From: Nocardiopsis sp. CC223A
Lineage (GTDB): Bacteria > Actinomycetota > Actinomycetes > Streptosporangiales > Streptosporangiaceae
Length of the DNA: 64,000 nt
Direction of reading: 5' to 3'
Assembly (NCBI RefSeq): GCF_030766825.1
Contig: NZ_JASFDV010000013.1
Location: 1 to 64,000 of the forward strand
Shown: piece after piece, positions 61,504-64,000 of the stretch
Position numbering within the stretch: the first letter of the stretch is position 1
Layout: every line of letters starts with the position of its first letter
The notes under the pieces: model-generated
The model's input: the letters and a program-made list of their open reading frames with translations, nothing else
What the model was told of the DNA's origin: nothing
The model's database searches: none
Translations under genes and position numbers: made by a program

Positions 61504-61983
61504 GGCGAGCAGGCGGGCGAGGGCGGCCTCGCCCGCGGGCCGCCGGGTGGGCTCGCCGCCGGGGAGGCCCCGGTCGGCGGCGCGGCCGATGGCGATGAGG
61601 CCCAGGTAGCGCGGCAGCGCCCGGCCGCGGGAGCGGCGGGCGGTGGCCGGGTCGGCGCGGGAGTAGGGGGAGGAGAACGCCGCGGCCGTGCCCGCGGGCA
61701 GCAGGAGCCGGGCCGCCGAGAGGTCGGTCGCCGGGTCGCCGGTGCACATGTCGCCGAGGTCGATCACCCCGGCCAGGGCGCCGTCCGCGACGAGGGTGCC
61801 GGCCGGGTGCGGGCCGCCGTGGATCCCCACACCGGCGGCCGCTCCCGGCGGGGCCGCCATCGCGTCGTCCCACACCCGGCGGAGCCGGTCGGCGTCACCG
61901 CCGGGGTCCATGGTGTCCAGGCCGCGCCCGACCCCCGCCGCGGCGTCCTCCAGAGGGGCGCCGCGGTCGGGGTCGGTCGATGA
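61492..61983 (-). pseudogene. C-terminal remnant of an APH-family phosphotransferase
   Basis: Encodes only the C-terminal half of an aminoglycoside phosphotransferase-fold enzyme, beginning STDPDRGAPLEDAAAGVGRG with no N-lobe. The catalytic loop reads IHGGPHPAG where active enzymes have HGDLHPAN, so the catalytic Asp is lost. VIDLGDMCTGDPATDLSAAR is otherwise well preserved. It starts exactly where the second 48-aa ORF is interrupted, in a different frame, so a deletion joined the two. Clearly a dead gene. Confidence 0.8.
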
Positions 61984-62111
61984 AGGCCCTGGTCCGGGGC
62001 CTTGAGGATGTTCGCGAGGGCTGCGTCGTCCTCCCCGTTGAACCCCGGCCCGCGGTACCACTCGACGAGTTCCTCGACGGTGTGGTTCTCCGGGTCTCCG
62101 GGGCCGATCAC
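61984..62111 (-). pseudogene. 48-aa conserved small protein, copy 2 (3' end lost)
   Basis: The GTG at 62111 has an excellent GGAGG 8 nt upstream and opens VIGPGDPENHTVEELVEWYR, then GPGFNGEDDAALANILKAPD. This aligns over 40 residues with the intact copy at 51864-52010. After that the frame runs into the APH remnant and loses homology, so the natural stop has been deleted. Confidence 0.55.
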
Positions 62112-62231
62112 GGCGGGCCTCCGATCGTGTGGGGCGGGCACCGGGGCACGGGTGCCCGTATCCCCCGGCGGGCGTTTCCGGGGCGACTCCTCACCGGCCC
62201 GGACCGGTCCGCGCGGCTCCGGGTCTTGTGA

Positions 62232-62250
62232 AAACGAGCGGCGCTCGTTT
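62232..62250. promoter_or_regulatory. TetR operator
   Basis: AAACGAGCGGCGCTCGTTT is a perfect palindrome around one central base, about 33 bp upstream of the TetR start. Likely autoregulatory and also the switch for the MFS gene downstream. Confidence 0.7.
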
Positions 62251-62282
62251 AATGTGGCCCGACCGACACCGAGGAGGCCGCC

Positions 62283-62885
62283 GTGGGACGACCGCGCACC
62301 CCCCTGCTGAGCCCCGAGCGCATCGCGCACGCGGCCCTGGAGATCGTCCGCGAGCAGGGCGACTTCACCGTCGCCGGGCTCGCCGCGCACCTGGGCGTGC
62401 GGGTCTCCTCGCTCTACAACCACGTCCGCTCCAAGTCCGAGATCATCCAGGCCATCCGCCGCGACCGCATCCTCCCCGTGCTGGAGCGGCTGCGGGACGA
62501 ACCCGACCCCCGGCGCCTGCTCGAACTGCTCCTCCGCGACTACTACGAGTTCCTCAGCCGAGTCCCGCAGCTCATCCCGCTGCTCATCGCCGAGCCCATC
62601 CGGCAGCCGGAGATGATCGCCTACTACGACCTGATCGCCCGGTCGATCTCCCGCATGGGAGTACCCGAGCACGAGGTCATGCCCGCCCTCGGCCTCCTGG
62701 AGGGCTACGTGCTCGGCGCCGCCATGGACCTGGGGTCGGAGCCCTTCGACCCCCGGGACACGGACGGGGCGCCGCACCTGCGCGCCGCCCTGTCCCACCG
62801 GGACGCCGACGACCCGCGCGGGCTCCGCTCCTTCGAGGCCGGCCTCGCGATCGCGCTGCGCGGCCTGGCCGCCGGCACCCCCTGA
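62283..62885 (+). CDS. TetR-family regulator
   Basis: A 200-aa repressor. The helix-turn-helix is FTVAGLAAHLGVRVSSLYNHVRSKSEII near residues 28-55. The C-terminal domain resembles the TetR_C class in drug-efflux regulators. The GTG at 62283 has GGAGG upstream. It precedes the MFS gene by 63 bp in the same direction, and the 19-bp palindrome at 62232 suits its control. Confidence 0.9.
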   Translation: MGRPRTPLLSPERIAHAALEIVREQGDFTVAGLAAHLGVRVSSLYNHVRSKSEIIQAIRRDRILPVLERLRDEPDPRRLLELLLRDYYEFLSRVPQLIPLLIAEPIRQPEMIAYYDLIARSISRMGVPEHEVMPALGLLEGYVLGAAMDLGSEPFDPRDTDGAPHLRAALSHRDADDPRGLRSFEAGLAIALRGLAAGTP

Positions 62886-62948
62886 AATCCCCCGGCCCCC
62901 CGCTCGGGCTCCCGTCGCCGGCCCCCGCCGGCAGTGAGGAATCCCCCC

Positions 62949-64000
62949 ATGAACCCGCCCCCCGGCCCGCGTCCCCTGCTGGGCCTCATGTCCACCTGGG
63001 TCTACGCCCTGCTGCCCGCCAACCTCGTCCCCGCGATCATCGGCCGCCTCGTCGGCGAGCTCGGCGTGAGCCTCGAAGTCGCCGGGGCGACCGCCACCGC
63101 CATGACGATCGCCAACGGCGCCGCCGTGCTCGGCGCCCGCCGCTTGGTCGAACGCGGCCACCGTCCGGCGACCGCGCGCGTCGGGGTGGCGGTCCTGGTC
63201 GGTGCGTCCGTCGTCGGCGCCCTGTTCCCCGAGCCGGCGGTCGTCATGGCCGCGATCGTGGTCGGCGGCCTCGGCTCCGGGCTGGTCATCGCCGCCGCGA
63301 CCGCAGCCGTCGCCGCGAGCGAGGACCCCGACCGCGCCACCACCCTGGTCATCATCGTGAACCGGGTGGTCGTCGCCGCGGCCTTCCTGCTGCTCCCGCT
63401 GGCCGGAGGCGGGATGCGCGAACTCCTGCTGCTGTTGGCCGCGCCCGGTGTCATCGCCTTCCTCGGCGCGGCCTGGCTCCAGCCCCCGCCCGCGGCGCCG
63501 GCGGCCGACCCCGCATCCGGCGCCCCGCGGTCACCCCGCCCGAACCGGGTCGCCTGGGCCCTGGCACTGGCGTTCGCCCTGTGGACCGTCACCGACGAGG
63601 GCGTCTACGGGATGCTCGAAATCCTGATCCGCACCAACGCCCCCGAGACCGGGGACGGGCTCCTCTCACTGATGTTCGCGGCCTCCGTCTTCGCCGGGCT
63701 GGCCGGCGCGGTCTGTGTGCCGCTGCTCCACCGCTTCTTCTCCCGGCCCCTGCTGCTCGCCGTGTTCCTGGGCGTGAGCGCCGTCGCCAAGCTGGTGATC
63801 TCCGCCGGTTCCGGAGCCGTGCCCCTGGCGGTCGGCGGCATCGTCTGGGGCTTCGCCTTCGGTGCCCTGATCCCGCTGGTGTTCGGCCTGGCCGCCCGGT
63901 TGGCGGCGGACGGGTCCGCGAGCGTCCTCGCCAACGGCACCTATGTCGTCGGGGTCGCGCTCGGGCCGCTGGTCGCCACCCAGCTGGCGGCCGTGGGCGG
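62949..64000 (+). CDS. MFS transporter (partial, runs off the window)
   Basis: Reading from ATG 62949 gives at least 350 residues open to the edge of the window. About ten or more hydrophobic spans are visible: STWVYALLPANLVPAIIGRL in span 1, AVVMAAIVVGGLGSGLVIAA later, and VGGIVWGFAFGALIPLVFGL near the end. It looks like a major-facilitator efflux pump. It is adjacent to a TetR gene with a palindromic operator, so drug or metabolite export is likely. The C-terminus is outside the window. Confidence 0.82.
   Translation, partial: MNPPPGPRPLLGLMSTWVYALLPANLVPAIIGRLVGELGVSLEVAGATATAMTIANGAAVLGARRLVERGHRPATARVGVAVLVGASVVGALFPEPAVVMAAIVVGGLGSGLVIAAATAAVAASEDPDRATTLVIIVNRVVVAAAFLLLPLAGGGMRELLLLLAAPGVIAFLGAAWLQPPPAAPAADPASGAPRSPRPNRVAWALALAFALWTVTDEGVYGMLEILIRTNAPETGDGLLSLMFAASVFAGLAGAVCVPLLHRFFSRPLLLAVFLGVSAVAKLVISAGSGAVPLAVGGIVWGFAFGALIPLVFGLAARLAADGSASVLANGTYVVGVALGPLVATQLAAVG

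Overview
The window is very GC-rich chromosomal DNA with the gene styles of an actinomycete: GTG starts, leaderless starts with a -10-like box about 7 nt upstream, XRE–DUF397 pairs, and DUF6177/DUF6507 WXG100-type genes. The family mix points to Nocardiopsaceae, most likely Nocardiopsis. This is inferred from gene families, not from a marker gene. No rRNA or tRNA gene was seen.

Layout. (1) 0.1-6.4 kb: a leftward glycerol regulon, glpD, glpF, glpK and an IclR-type regulator, tied together by a repeated operator. A frameshifted DUF4232 lipoprotein remnant sits between glpD and glpF. (2) 6.6-14.4 kb: threonine aldolase; a MarR/DJ-1 pair with twin palindromic operators; a gluconate cluster gntP/gntR/gntK; and a membrane protein with 195-bp tandem repeats. 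(3) 14.7-20.8 kb: a five-gene dipeptide/oligopeptide ABC importer operon. (4) 21-29.3 kb: DCC oxidoreductase, a 3-methyladenine-glycosylase-labelled conserved protein, a 587-aa coiled-coil protein of unknown role, an aldehyde dehydrogenase, a secreted trypsin-like protease and a secreted CocE-type hydrolase. (5) 29.6-33.7 kb: dxr–rseP–ispG, i.e. MEP isoprenoid synthesis with the site-2 protease. (6) 34-38.5 kb: cationic amino-acid permease, nitrilase-family amidase and DavB-like amino-acid 2-monooxygenase, together a likely lysine or arginine degradation route. (7) 38.9-43 kb: XRE/DUF397, three translationally coupled orphan genes, and a cas-less type I-E CRISPR array of seven identical repeats, with a stray decayed repeat 1 kb away. 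(8) 43-51.7 kb: ordinary accessory genes (MerR, XRE/SDR, TPR-like, MDR, glutathione peroxidase, DUF4865/TetR, phosphotransferase). (9) 51.8-60.5 kb: an accessory island containing an IS5-family element and a leftward WXG100/T7SS-style polymorphic toxin locus. (10) 60.7-64 kb: alpha/beta hydrolase, a dead phosphotransferase remnant, and a TetR/MFS pair running off the window.

The most unusual part is 53.1-58.8 kb. A full-length 791-aa toxin (WXG-like N-terminus, acidic/proline-rich linker, PD-(D/E)XK-like nuclease tip) and its immunity gene are followed by two promoterless-looking orphan toxin-tip/immunity cassettes. Cassette 2 carries a 283-bp copy of the parental linker that stops exactly at a transposase remnant. 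Cassette 3 carries a different toxin tip and lies next to the IS5 element. This looks like a toxin-tip-swapping reservoir. A second novelty candidate is a pair of homologous 48-aa peptides, each beside a phosphotransferase gene or its remnant. All calls are from reading the sequence; no database search was run.
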